A stretch of DNA of 64,000 nucleotides from Nitrospira sp. GTDB taxonomy: Bacteria > Nitrospirota > Nitrospiria > Nitrospirales > Nitrospiraceae. Below are positions 17,401 to 25,461 of the stretch, piece after piece. The number at the start of each line of letters is the position of its first letter. Positions within the stretch are counted from its first letter, which is position 1. The DNA lies in NCBI GenBank assembly GCA_030123565.1, contig CP126122.1:1871001-1935000 (forward strand), written 5' to 3'. The position numbers and the translations under genes were made by a program. Below the pieces are notes generated by a model. It saw only the letters and a program-made list of their open reading frames with translations, did no database searches and was not told where the DNA came from.

Positions 17401-17878
17401 TGGGAATGAGGTAGTCGTCCGCCGGCCCATCCATATTCGCGCCGGCATCTACGGAGGCGTTACCGGGATCAGCCGGCATCAATTCGGCACAGCGCCGGAC
17501 GAACTCTTCGACGACCGATGGATCCTCGCTCCCTCCCCGTCCGATCTGTTCGACCTGGCCTCGAAAGGACGCCGCGACTTCCCGAATCAACAGGAGGATC
17601 GCCGGCCATCGCTCAGCAGGAATGTCTTGGACCCGTTCCAGCGTCTCCTCAAGCAACGCCCCAAGTCTGCCGAGGCCGGTAAATCCATAGAGAAGCGCCG
17701 CCCCCTTCAGCTTGTGCCCGACGGCATGGTACTCGGCCACTTCCTCCGGTTCCGGACAGGACTTCCCCTCCGGGTGCAGGGCCTTCCAGAACCGTCCCAT
17801 ATCGTCACCGGCCTCGGCGACGAAAATGGCCACCAACTGGTCGCGATCAAAATCAGAACTCATTGAGCCACTCGACAT
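14480..17878 (-). CDS. cheA: CheA-type hybrid histidine kinase with three Hpt domains and a receiver
   Basis: An 1132-residue soluble kinase. Three Hpt domains carry phosphoacceptors His55 (GHKLKGA), His205 (AHTLKGSA) and His384 (AHTLKGSA); the second and third are close repeats about 179 residues apart, each opening with YLIP-x-LD-x-EV-x-SYF. A dimerisation region (about 510-660), the HATPase domain (N-box near 702-714, DDGAGLD at 748-754, GRGVGMDVV at 801-809), a regulatory CheW domain (about 845-975) and a C-terminal receiver with Asp1057 follow. The layout is that of ChpA/PilL-like kinases of pilus-type chemosensory systems. It phosphorylates response regulators such as the CheY at 20434. 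An ATG at 17863 (MSSDF) is an alternative start. It lies 36 bases after the MCP gene. Confidence 0.93.
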   Translation of the reverse strand: MSSGSMSSDFDRDQLVAIFVAEAGDDMGRFWKALHPEGKSCPEPEEVAEYHAVGHKLKGAALLYGFTGLGRLGALLEETLERVQDIPAERWPAILLLIREVAASFRGQVEQIGRGGSEDPSVVEEFVRRCAELMPADPGNASVDAGANMDGPADDYLIPNLDHEVLSYFSPEAEEYLRTIQTLLQRLETDLQDPEAVHQLYRVAHTLKGSAHTVGFQVVGDVAHPIETCMIAVREGRAVIAPHWITSIRQAVQVIRSLMERDSRHLSRLKREVPRIKTLLQELESGVNRAGAEPAGPDRFETTTLQEVAVAATSAENSAVQPVSEAQADVLAEGYLIPALDPEVMSYFAPEAQEYLETLEAHLLRLDRETANPETIHELFRTAHTLKGSAYTVGFQAIGDLTHHIEDFMGAVREGQLHLLPGHTDLLLRAIDVIRSLMRRDPSTLGRMRQRFAALLEELKQLGHIQPGPGATPSVVPSPSEAVAVENVPEAAGAEPVKGGDGKTGEEREVIRVSRDRLERLLNLVGELVIDRGRLEQRLRTLDQLASQVLANKNRLIDAVRTFEDKHTFSFQPSPKSSGEAVPQPFLGVSDFGSLEFDKYDDFNILARRISEVTADITESMSQLSGSIHRAQDDMGQLQQLTLGMRDEIARARMVPIGTPFTRFRRAAREMARATGKEVNLVTSGEHTEIDTGVVERLVDPLVHLVRNAVYHGIEPAGTRLSQGKPAAGTVYLHAAHRGNSVIIEVEDDGAGLDIGKIKAKAVKLGLVKPEVAASLPESEVIKFIFLPGFSTADAVGDLAGRGVGMDVVKRVIETMNGHIEVESVRGEGTKFTMHLPLTLLIATALLVRVEKERYAIPLPSVREVTMSTASTIQQMGGRSMMQIGDEAIEVFPLGALIRRESGPVDRSTPVVVVRTSTGPLGCAVDELLGRQEIVIKSLGALKPYERSVFGGATIDPEGRVVLVLDVSRLATREYYQALPTGHDDAVSSIHDEPVQPVPAQSASKQLPLLLIDDSLSIRKFVGRMLEAAGYTVETAVDGEEGCRKASTQNYRLIITDLEMPKLNGYEVIQALRARLQTRETPILVMTTRAGAKHRQMAVNVGASGYIAKPVEERALIQEVQRWTARETGARK

Positions 17879-17914
17879 CCGAGCGGGTTTACAGCACCGC
17901 TCTTTTAGAGTTCT

Positions 17915-19789
17915 CTACGCGAGCTTGAACTGGGCGACCGATGAGTTGAGGCTTTCGGCTAACTTTGCCATGTCCTCGATCGTGAGCCGTGTTGAGTCCG
18001 TCTGTTTCTGCGTCGCGACCGCACCGCCGGTGAATTCCTTGATGGCTCGACCGACTTTTTCCGTCGAGGCGGTCTGTTCGGATGCCGCGCTCGCGATGTT
18101 GTGGGCCAATTCGGACGACCGTTTTGCGATGTCTGAAATTTCGGCGAACACGTCACCGGTCCGGAGCGCCGATGCCGAGCCGGCTTCCACCGCCTGCGTT
18201 TCATGTTCCATCGCGACGACCGCATCCTGCGTTTCCGTTTGAATCACCTTTACGAGATCGGCGATTTCGCGGGTGGCCTGTGTGGAGCTTTCCGCCAGTT
18301 TTCTGACTTGATCGGCGACGACGGCGAATCGCGCTCCGGCCTCGCCGGCGCCGGCCGCCTCGATGGCGGCGTTCAGCGCGAGCAGGTTGGTCTGATTGGC
18401 AATATCGCGGATCGTGGACACGATTTGGGAAATTTCGAGCGATCGGTCTCCGAGACCTTTCACCTGCTTGGACATACGTTGCACCGCGGACCGGATGCTC
18501 TGCATGTCGCGCACGGTTTCCTGCACCGCGACGTTGCCTCGTTCCGTCGCTGAAAGCACCTGCTTGGCGGAATCAGAAGACGCGCCGGCGGTCGTCGCCA
18601 CCTGGCGCATACCGGCGGCCAATTGTTCGACCGCCCCCAGGGTGCGCACCGACTCTTCCGCCTGCATCCGGGCGGTTCCTGACATCTGACCGGCTGAATC
18701 CCGCAACGTTCCGGCAGACTTGTTGACGCGATCGGCGGCCTCACGAACCTGCTTCAGCAATTGCCCGAACCGCGAGATCATGAGATTGAACCCGTCGGCC
18801 AGGTTTCCGAACATGTCCGCCGTCACTTCACCTCGTTTCGTCAAATCGCCCTTCCCGACATCGGAGACCAGCACGAGAAATTGCATCAACCGTTTTTGCA
18901 TGGTGTCCCGCTCTTCCTCCGTCGACACCAAAGCCGTAATGCGGTCGAGCATGGAGTTGAACGCCGTGGCCATCTGGCCCAACTCATCATGCGACTGGAT
19001 CTTGGCACGGGCTTGCAAATTGCCGCCGGCGGCCTGAGTCGCAACATTGGCGATATGGGTGATGCCGCGTGACAGAAACGTGGCCAATAGGTATCCGACG
19101 AAAATTCCGATGGCCACGGCGACCAGACCGCCGGCGACCAGAATGAACGTACCGTTGGAGGCCAGCGATTGCGCGTCGTCGTTGAGATCCTTGGCGACCG
19201 CCTCGATGCTGGTGACCTGCTCATTGTGGCGCTTCACGGCATTTTCGAACGACGGCGTCAGGTTGACGGTCAAGGCCAGGACACCGAGGGCCCGCATTTG
19301 TTCGGCCTGTGCGGAGGACAAGGTGGTGCGATCGAAACTGTCCGCCATGGCGCTCAAGGCCCCGTCCGCATCCTGAAAATATTTCTTCAGCGCCGGTTCG
19401 AACAGGGCCAGGTCCCGCGTTTCGTCTCGGCCTGAACGCGAGGCGCGCAAGGTCGTGGCTTTATAGTTGTTCAACGCTTTTTCGATTTCCGCCTTCAACG
19501 GAGCCAGCTTGACCACTTCCTGGGCGAAGTCGGCCTGTTTGGTGGCCGCCGCGAGATCCAGCAAGATCTGGTGATGTTTGGTCAACGCGGTTCCCATCTG
19601 CGCAAATTCGGCCAACGGCACCGTATACTCGACGTACACCGTTTGTGACTGTGTACTCAGTTGGCGCAGGGTGAACACACCGACACTGGCCATGATCATG
19701 ATGATGAAACTGACGAGTCCGAAACTGAGCAGCAGTTTCGACTGAGTCTTCATGTCTTGGAATCGATTCATGACGCCTTGCCCGATCAT
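17915..19789 (-). CDS. Methyl-accepting chemotaxis protein with altered hairpin tip
   Basis: 624 residues from the ATG at 19789, which has GGAGGAG upstream. A membrane helix (about 20-41), a helical periplasmic ligand domain (42-212), a second membrane helix (213-238), a HAMP domain and a second HAMP-like segment (about 300-350) lead to the antiparallel signalling hairpin. The tip (456-500) reads [17 protein letters not shown], then [22 protein letters not shown]. Most MCPs have ARAGEQGRGFAVVA here, so the conserved arginine is Gly480 and the GRG is GAR. These residues lie in the zone that touches CheA and CheW. Two HAMP units and the neighbouring hybrid CheA resemble PilJ of the Pil-Chp system. 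There is no C-terminal methylation-enzyme tether, and no cheR or cheB is in the operon. Confidence 0.92.
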   Translation of the reverse strand: MIGQGVMNRFQDMKTQSKLLLSFGLVSFIIMIMASVGVFTLRQLSTQSQTVYVEYTVPLAEFAQMGTALTKHHQILLDLAAATKQADFAQEVVKLAPLKAEIEKALNNYKATTLRASRSGRDETRDLALFEPALKKYFQDADGALSAMADSFDRTTLSSAQAEQMRALGVLALTVNLTPSFENAVKRHNEQVTSIEAVAKDLNDDAQSLASNGTFILVAGGLVAVAIGIFVGYLLATFLSRGITHIANVATQAAGGNLQARAKIQSHDELGQMATAFNSMLDRITALVSTEEERDTMQKRLMQFLVLVSDVGKGDLTKRGEVTADMFGNLADGFNLMISRFGQLLKQVREAADRVNKSAGTLRDSAGQMSGTARMQAEESVRTLGAVEQLAAGMRQVATTAGASSDSAKQVLSATERGNVAVQETVRDMQSIRSAVQRMSKQVKGLGDRSLEISQIVSTIRDIANQTNLLALNAAIEAAGAGEAGARFAVVADQVRKLAESSTQATREIADLVKVIQTETQDAVVAMEHETQAVEAGSASALRTGDVFAEISDIAKRSSELAHNIASAASEQTASTEKVGRAIKEFTGGAVATQKQTDSTRLTIEDMAKLAESLNSSVAQFKLA

Positions 19790-19893
19790 GGTGCGCTCCT
19801 CCTTGTTCGCTTTTCCCTCGGCGTTCGGCAGCCGGTGCACGATCTCCGGTCACGCACGCCCGCGAAGATTCGAGTCGTTGCTCGTGATCCTAC

Positions 19894-20430
19894 CTACAAC
19901 CCGGTTCCGCCTCCGTCGACTTGTTCAAAGACCTGCGGAACCTCCAGGACCCCTCCCAGGCGCTCATCCAGGCGAAGGACGGCCGATATGCAGGGTGGCG
20001 CACCGGCCGGCCCACCCTGCATAGTCGGCAGTAAGTCTTCACGAGAGACGGTGCGAATCTCCGGTGCATGATCGACAAGGACCCCGATGTGCCTGGAGCC
20101 CTGACGGATGACGACCGCAAAAGGGAGGGCTGAATCGACGACGGCCAAGCCCAGGCTTCCCCGCAAATCGACCAGAGAAATGACCGTGCCCCGGAGATTG
20201 GTTACCCCCGTCAGGATACCCGGCATGCCCGGAACGACGGTCACGGATTCCACCTCGAACACTTCGCTGACATGACGGAGATCGACGGCGAACAGCTCTC
20301 CCCCCAGCGTCAGCACGCACATGCGCAGAGTTCCTTCGGCCGTCACGGCGGAGGGTCTCGATGTGCCGGAGGATCCGTGAGCCGGGGATGGTTCGAGCGG
20401 TTGAGGATGGGTCGCCGGAACTGAGGCCAT
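19894..20430 (-). CDS. cheW: CheW coupling protein
   Basis: A 178-residue CheW. After a Pro/Ser-rich N-terminal extension of about 30 residues, the fold runs LRMCVLTLGGELFAVDL, VSEVFEVESVTVVPGMP, then the core GVTNLRGTVISLVDLR with the conserved asparagine, arginine and glycine that contact receptor and kinase, and IGVLVDHAPEIRTVS. It couples the MCP and CheA in the array. It starts 3 bases after the stop of the CheY gene and precedes the MCP gene. This is the most canonical of the three CheW-type proteins in the operon. Confidence 0.9.
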   Translation of the reverse strand: MASVPATHPQPLEPSPAHGSSGTSRPSAVTAEGTLRMCVLTLGGELFAVDLRHVSEVFEVESVTVVPGMPGILTGVTNLRGTVISLVDLRGSLGLAVVDSALPFAVVIRQGSRHIGVLVDHAPEIRTVSREDLLPTMQGGPAGAPPCISAVLRLDERLGGVLEVPQVFEQVDGGGTGL

Positions 20431-20433
20431 GGG

Positions 20434-20796
20434 TTAGTTCAGTGCCCGTTTGACGGCTGCCACCAAATCTTCGGCCTTAAAGGGCTTCACGACGTAGCCG
20501 TTCGCCCCCTGTTGCTGGCCCCAAAACTTGTCGCTCTCCTGCCCCTTCGAGGTGCAGAGTACGATCGGAATGCCTTTGAAGCGGTCGTCGTTCTTGAGAT
20601 CGCGGCAGGTCTGGAATCCGTTGCGTCCCGGCATGACGACATCCAACACGATCAGGTCCGGCTTGTCGACCGCCAGTTTCTCTTCGAGTTTATCCGTGTT
20701 CGGATAAGACACGACTGTATGGTTGGCAGACTTGAGATATCCCTCGATCATCTGCAATTCGGCGTAGGAATCATCGACGACAACGATCTTGCTCAT
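20434..20796 (-). CDS. CheY-like single-domain response regulator
   Basis: 120 residues from the ATG at 20796, preceded by GGGGAGGAAG. It is a lone receiver: the acidic pair in VVDDSYAE (residues 8-9), the phosphoacceptor aspartate in LIVLDVVMPGRNGFQ (near 54), the conserved Thr/Ser in LCTSKGQ and Lys in VVKPFKAEDL. The sequence is closest in style to PilG/PilH-type regulators (LDVVMPG-x-NGFQ), which act on type IV pilus motors. Here it is the likely diffusible output of the CheA encoded downstream. It follows the haem protein by 68 bases. Confidence 0.9.
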   Translation of the reverse strand: MSKIVVVDDSYAELQMIEGYLKSANHTVVSYPNTDKLEEKLAVDKPDLIVLDVVMPGRNGFQTCRDLKNDDRFKGIPIVLCTSKGQESDKFWGQQQGANGYVVKPFKAEDLVAAVKRALN

Positions 20797-20864
20797 GAGC
20801 GCTTCCTCCCCTTCAATCCGATTAAATGTGCGTAATGAATGTCCTATCGAATCAGTTGCAGCGG

Positions 20865-21599
20865 CTATCGCATGGGAATGATGATGCTGATGGCGCCGGC
20901 CAAGTCGCCTTCTTTCCACCCTTCCTTCTTGGCGCCCGTGATGTCGCGCTCGCCTTTGGGATTTCCGTGACAGCCGAGGCAGGAGGCCGAGGCATATTCC
21001 GGATCCATCATCCGCAACACCGGCTTTCCGTCGATCATGGTGGCCTTGCTGTAGGGCTGCCCCTTGGGATGGCGTGTATCGGCAAAAATCCGGAGCACTT
21101 CGGATTCGAAATCGTCCGGTCGATTTCCAGGGAACCGATAATCCGTCCCTGTCAACTTCATGCGAATGCCGGTTTTGCGATAGAAACGCTCACCGGCCTT
21201 GCGGGCGAACACGGCTGGAATGATGCCCTTGAAACCGACTCCCTGTTTATTGATGACCGGTTGAGCTTCATCGATAACTTCCTTCTCCGATTCCACCATG
21301 GCAAGGAAAAGCGGAGCCTGCGCCGTGCTGTTGGGGCGACTCAGATCGATTTTCGTGGCCTTGCGAAACCGCTCGATCACTTGATTGGCGACATAGTCGC
21401 CGGTGAATCCCTTGTCGCCTTTGCCGGCGTCATTGATGGTGGCTTGATGTTCCGAAATCACACCACGACCGACCTGCAAAAGTTTGATGAGCAGTTCTGC
21501 AGTCTCCACCTCAGTATTGGCCAGTGCAGGACCGGCTGTACCGACACAGGTCGCCAACAGCGCGGCAACCATGGATTTCTTGATGAAATTGTTCGCCAT
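20865..21599 (-). CDS. Periplasmic single-haem protein (Tll0287-like, DUF3365)
   Basis: A 244-residue exported protein. A Sec signal peptide (residues 1-28, cleavage after PALA) leads into a domain of the DUF3365/Tll0287-like type, a PAS-like haem fold, with the conserved segments ADTRHPKG-x-PYS, MDPEYASASCLGCHG and GDLAGAISI. One c-type haem site is present, CLGCH at 207-211. Such domains occur as sensor modules of chemoreceptors and kinases. Here the protein is soluble and encoded first in a chemosensory operon, so a periplasmic redox or gas sensor for the MCP is an attractive inference. A GGAGGAGG ribosome site and a promoter lie upstream. Confidence 0.8.
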   Translation of the reverse strand: MANNFIKKSMVAALLATCVGTAGPALANTEVETAELLIKLLQVGRGVISEHQATINDAGKGDKGFTGDYVANQVIERFRKATKIDLSRPNSTAQAPLFLAMVESEKEVIDEAQPVINKQGVGFKGIIPAVFARKAGERFYRKTGIRMKLTGTDYRFPGNRPDDFESEVLRIFADTRHPKGQPYSKATMIDGKPVLRMMDPEYASASCLGCHGNPKGERDITGAKKEGWKEGDLAGAISIIIPMR

Positions 21600-21670
21600 G
21601 CCCCCTCCTCCACCTGTTTCAGGTCACACCGTGCCCTGCCACGACCCACATTTCTCTGACGTTCCCTACA

Positions 21671-21698
21671 AAGATAGCGCAAAATTCGTCGTTGACAA
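21671..21698 (-). promoter_or_regulatory. Putative sigma-70 promoter of the chemosensory operon
   Basis: On the minus strand TTGTCA (21693-21698), 16 bases, then TATCTT (21671-21676). It would give a leader of about 65 bases before the haem-protein start codon. The remaining gene-free DNA up to 21994 (end of cbiP) shows no gene; only a weak 5-bp hairpin near 21930-21950 could serve as a cbiP terminator. Confidence 0.45.
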
Positions 21699-21994
21699 TT
21701 TTGAGAACACAATCGCTCCGGTGCAGAGCGACTCAGCCTCGGTTGGGCGTGTGCACGATCGGTGCCAGAGAAAACAATTACTTAGGCTCGCAGAGATGGA
21801 GGAAGGAGAAACAGAAGAAGTCTGTGATTTTGTGAATGATTAGGTGTGGACGATCAACTATACCCACTATGCTCAGACATAATCCCGCCCTTACTGGTTT
21901 GTTCAAGATTTCGGCGGTCGCGCCAAAGTTTGGTCGTTTTCAGGCCGACCGTGAAGATATTTTCAACGAACCGAGTCGAGAAATTCCCGGTCGT

Positions 21995-23569
21995 CTAGGC
22001 CCTCCCCTCCTGCCGCATCAGACTCCAGATCGGGCCAAGGTCAAGGTGCTGTTCGACATGGTCCGCCCATCGATCCAGCGCGTTCGTTCGTCTGTCATTT
22101 ACCACCTGGGAACGGGCGAGATCGACGTCCGGAAGCCCCTTGCGGCTGCGCAACCTGTTCAGCCATGCCCGGCGAAACGACGCCTGATCAAACAAGCCAT
22201 GGATATAGGTTCCCCAGACCAAGCCATCGCCGCGCACCGCCCCATCCAGATACTTATCGTCTTGCCCCCCTTCTCCACCGCGGCATTCTTCGGCTGGATC
22301 CACCGCCGTGTGAAATCGAAAACAAGGCCGATGCCCATGACGATCCGTCCGTCCCATGTGAACGAGATAGCCACGGACCGGCAGCGCAGCCGTTCCGCTG
22401 AGGTGCAAGGCATGGGCTTGGACTTGCTCGGTAATTTTGTCCGGCATCATGATCGTGGTGAGGTCTAAGAATTCAAAGCCCCTTCCCGGACCTCCTGATT
22501 CCACACCATCGGGATCGACGATCCGTCGCCCCAACATCTGGTACCCTCCGCAGATGCCCACCAATTCTCCTCCCCCTTGTACGTGGCCTTGCAACAGCGG
22601 TTCGAACCCCTTCTCGCGAAGATAGTCAAGGTCCGCCAGCGTCGTTTTCGTGCCGGGAATCAGGATGGCATCTGCCCCGGCCGCCTCCTCTGGGCCGGCC
22701 ACATAACGCAGCCGTACATCCGACTCTTCGGCGAGGGCGTTGAAATCGGTGAAGTTGCTCATGTGCGGGAGCAGCAACACGGCGATATTGACAGAGTCTG
22801 CCTCGAAAGGGGCTCGCTGTCGCGTTTCCACGTCGAGACTATCCTCTTGATCGAGCGCAAGGTCTCTCAGGAACGGCAACACCCCCAACACAGGAATACC
22901 CGTTCGTTCCGTGAGGAAACGGACTCCGCCGGCGAAGAGCGCCGCATCCCCACGAAACTTATTGATGACGATACCGCACACCCGCGCCCGTTCTTCCTGG
23001 GCGATGAGATCGAGCGTCCCGACGATTTGTGCAAACACACCACCACGATCGATGTCCGCCACCAGCACCACCTGGGCATCGGCCATCTCGACGACCGGCC
23101 AGTTCACCAGATCGCGGTTGCGAAGATTGACCTCCGCAGCACTGCCGGCGCCTTCGATGACGATGACTTCATATTGCGAGGCCAGGCGGGAGTAACTCTC
23201 TCGCACTGCGCAAAACAGGTCGGAATTCCTGGTCCGGGTGAAATAGGCCCGGGCATCCATGGTGGAAAAGACCCTCCCCTGCACGATGACCTGCGACCTG
23301 GAATTGGATTCCGGTTTGAGCAGGATGGGATTCATATCCACATGGGGTGAAATCCCGCAGGCTTCGGCCTGCAGGGCCTGGGCACGCCCGATCTCACCGC
23401 CCTCAGATGTGACGAAGGAGTTCAGCGACATGTTCTGCGCCTTGAACGGAGCAACGCGAACGCCGGCCCGATGCAGGAGCCGACACAAGCCGGAAGCGAC
23501 CAGGCTCTTCCCGACATCGGAACCGGTGCCCAGGATCGCAATGGCTTTGGTGTGAGGGAAATTCGGCAT
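21995..23569 (-). CDS. cbiP: Cobyric acid synthase CbiP/CobQ
   Basis: A 524-residue glutamine-dependent amidotransferase that amidates side chains b, d, e and g of adenosylcobyrinic a,c-diamide. The N-terminal domain is a dethiobiotin-synthetase-like ATPase with P-loop GTGSDVGKS (10-18) and QNMSLNSFV; the C-terminal class I glutaminase domain has the nucleophile cysteine in GICGGYQMLG and the histidine in TYIHGLFD. Length and ends are normal. It is the last gene of the cobalamin operon, 27 bases after cbiZ. The ATG has no clear ribosome site, so coupling to upstream translation is possible. Confidence 0.95.
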   Translation of the reverse strand: MPNFPHTKAIAILGTGSDVGKSLVASGLCRLLHRAGVRVAPFKAQNMSLNSFVTSEGGEIGRAQALQAEACGISPHVDMNPILLKPESNSRSQVIVQGRVFSTMDARAYFTRTRNSDLFCAVRESYSRLASQYEVIVIEGAGSAAEVNLRNRDLVNWPVVEMADAQVVLVADIDRGGVFAQIVGTLDLIAQEERARVCGIVINKFRGDAALFAGGVRFLTERTGIPVLGVLPFLRDLALDQEDSLDVETRQRAPFEADSVNIAVLLLPHMSNFTDFNALAEESDVRLRYVAGPEEAAGADAILIPGTKTTLADLDYLREKGFEPLLQGHVQGGGELVGICGGYQMLGRRIVDPDGVESGGPGRGFEFLDLTTIMMPDKITEQVQAHALHLSGTAALPVRGYLVHMGRTDRHGHRPCFRFHTAVDPAEECRGGEGGQDDKYLDGAVRGDGLVWGTYIHGLFDQASFRRAWLNRLRSRKGLPDVDLARSQVVNDRRTNALDRWADHVEQHLDLGPIWSLMRQEGRA

Positions 23570-23596
23570 GGACTGTCGCCGGGTAGTGAGAATGGT

Positions 23597-24346
23597 TTAG
23601 GTTCGGCGTTGCGTGGCCCACTGCGTCGCTCGGGCCAGGCCTTTCGTGAGGCATTCAGCAGTGACTCGCCCGATCATGGATCCGATTTCGGTATGGGTGC
23701 CGGCATAGGGATGCCATGGCCCGTCGCCCCTCAGGGCACAGGCGACGACCACCGCATCCGTTCCCGTTCCAGTCGCGCCGGGGCGACCGGTCCAGCTCGG
23801 AACGGCATGGTCGCGCAACACCCCTGTCTTGCTCTCGGTCGCGACTTGAACCGCACAGACCAGGGCCGGAGCAGCCAGACAGGCATTCGTCACGAGGATG
23901 AGATTGATCGTGCCCACCGTACGATCACCCGTCTCGCCATGCATACGACGAGTCGGTTCGCCGGCCCGCACCGCATTGGTCACGCCGACCGTTGCAAAAC
24001 ACTCAACCCAGATGCGGCCCTCTGCACTGCGACCGGTGACCATCTGCTTCATCGGGACGGCCGTCATGAGGCCGACGCAATCCCGGTCCACTCCGAGCGT
24101 CTCGGCCAGGCGCCGAAGGTAGCGGCTTGGATCACCCCAACGGCGGCTCGATACCGGTCGCCCAGCGGCAATTTGCCGGACGGGATCGGGAGCAACCTGG
24201 TGATTCAGGATGTAGCGGGTCGTGCAAAGTCCTCCCCCTCTCGGGGCAGAAGACAAGACTCGCATGCGAGTTCCCAGGTCGATAACGAGGGTCCCCTCAG
24301 CGATTCGATGACAGGTCGAGAGATGGTCCGAGAGAGGGGCCGTCAT
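23597..24346 (-). CDS. cbiZ: Adenosylcobinamide amidohydrolase CbiZ
   Basis: 249 residues from the ATG at 24346, which overlaps the cobD stop as ATGA. CbiZ removes the aminopropanol arm from incoming cobinamide-type corrinoids to give cobyric acid, so that salvaged corrinoids can be rebuilt with the cell's own lower ligand. Family motifs are visible: VGVTNAVRAGEP, GTINLILVTNACL, then E-SKTGVLRDHAVPS and GTGTDAVVVA. It lies between cobD and cbiP and is in the same operon as the uptake genes. The frame extends upstream into cobD, but that extension is not family sequence. Confidence 0.9.
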   Translation of the reverse strand: MTAPLSDHLSTCHRIAEGTLVIDLGTRMRVLSSAPRGGGLCTTRYILNHQVAPDPVRQIAAGRPVSSRRWGDPSRYLRRLAETLGVDRDCVGLMTAVPMKQMVTGRSAEGRIWVECFATVGVTNAVRAGEPTRRMHGETGDRTVGTINLILVTNACLAAPALVCAVQVATESKTGVLRDHAVPSWTGRPGATGTGTDAVVVACALRGDGPWHPYAGTHTEIGSMIGRVTAECLTKGLARATQWATQRRT

Positions 24347-25461
24347 GCGCCACCGCCGCAAAGGACTTGAGAGAGGGCCGTCAAAAGACGATCGTTCTCG
24401 GCCCTCGTTCGAACCGCCACCCGCACCGAGCGGGCGTTCAATCCCGGCACCTGCGAACAATCCCTGATCAAGATGCCCTGTCGACGAAGGGCCGCAACCG
24501 CCGTGCCCGCCTTCAAACCGACCGGCAACTCCATCAGGATGAAATTCGCTGCAGAGGGAAAGACCGAGCAACCAGGTAGTCGTTCCAACCCCTTCAGCAA
24601 ACGCGACCGCTCTCGATCCATGAACCGCAAGCTCTGCCCGGCATGCCGCACATCCCGAAGAGCAGCCATGGCGGCCCGCTGGGCCGGCATGTTCACGGAC
24701 CAGGGAGGCTGGTGCCCCGCGATTCGCGCAATGATGTACGGCTTCGCCGTCACATAGCCCACGCGAAGCCCGGGTAAGCCATAGAATTTCGTAAAGCTGC
24801 GCAACACGACCGTACGGGCAGGGAGGGCCTGCGAGAGAATTGACGCGTCACCACAATAGTCGGCAAACGTTTCATCCACGAGAAACCAGAGGCCACGACG
24901 AGCTGCCAGGCGCGCCAGCCTCCTCACCGCTGCTGCATCGCAGACCTGTCCCGTCGGACTATTCGGATTGCAGAGGAACAAGGCATCGATGGGCAGGCGA
25001 TTGTTTCCACCCCGTGAGATTCCATGCAAGAGATCATGTAGGTCTTCGATCGGCGGACGATAACCATCGGCGCGATCCGCCATCACCATGTTGACTCGTC
25101 CTCCGCACCGTTTCATCGCCGCGGCATATTCAGAAAACGTCGGCCCGACGACCAGCAGGTGTCGAATCTGCAAGGCCGTGGGAAGCAGGTGAATCAACTC
25201 TGTAGAACCGTTTCCGATCAGAAATTCACCGGCAGGCCGTCGCCAATGGGCGGCCAGCGCTTGACGCAGGTCCCAACAGGTCGGGTCGGGATAATGCCGA
25301 AGCAGAGGCATCGCCCGGTCGAACGCCAGCAGCGCCGAGGCCGACGGTCCCAAGGGATTGATGCTGGCGCTGAAATCCAGGAGGCGATGGAATCCTCGTC
25401 CCAACTCCCGAGCCGCCGCATAGACATCCCCCCCGTGACCGATACGCGTCATCATCACCAT
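24343..25461 (-). CDS. cobD: CobD/CobC-type PLP enzyme (threonine-phosphate decarboxylase)
   Basis: A 372-residue fold-type I PLP enzyme. The PLP lysine is in SFTKFYGLPGLRVGY, NPNSPTG binds the cofactor ring region and LVDETFADY carries the conserved aspartate. It is most similar in pattern to L-threonine-O-3-phosphate decarboxylase, which makes aminopropanol phosphate for the nucleotide loop. The N-terminal HGGDVYAAA and FSASINPLGP are hallmarks of that group versus histidinol-phosphate aminotransferase. It overlaps the cbiB end by 7 bases and the cbiZ start by 4. The substrate is assigned from context and motifs. Confidence 0.9.
   Translation of the reverse strand: MVMMTRIGHGGDVYAAARELGRGFHRLLDFSASINPLGPSASALLAFDRAMPLLRHYPDPTCWDLRQALAAHWRRPAGEFLIGNGSTELIHLLPTALQIRHLLVVGPTFSEYAAAMKRCGGRVNMVMADRADGYRPPIEDLHDLLHGISRGGNNRLPIDALFLCNPNSPTGQVCDAAAVRRLARLAARRGLWFLVDETFADYCGDASILSQALPARTVVLRSFTKFYGLPGLRVGYVTAKPYIIARIAGHQPPWSVNMPAQRAAMAALRDVRHAGQSLRFMDRERSRLLKGLERLPGCSVFPSAANFILMELPVGLKAGTAVAALRRQGILIRDCSQVPGLNARSVRVAVRTRAENDRLLTALSQVLCGGGA

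Noticed and set aside
23597-24571. A longer reading of cbiZ starting at 24571
   Set aside because: The added 75 residues overlap cobD, are Gly/Arg/Ser-rich and do not match the family; the ATGA junction at 24343-24346 marks the real start.
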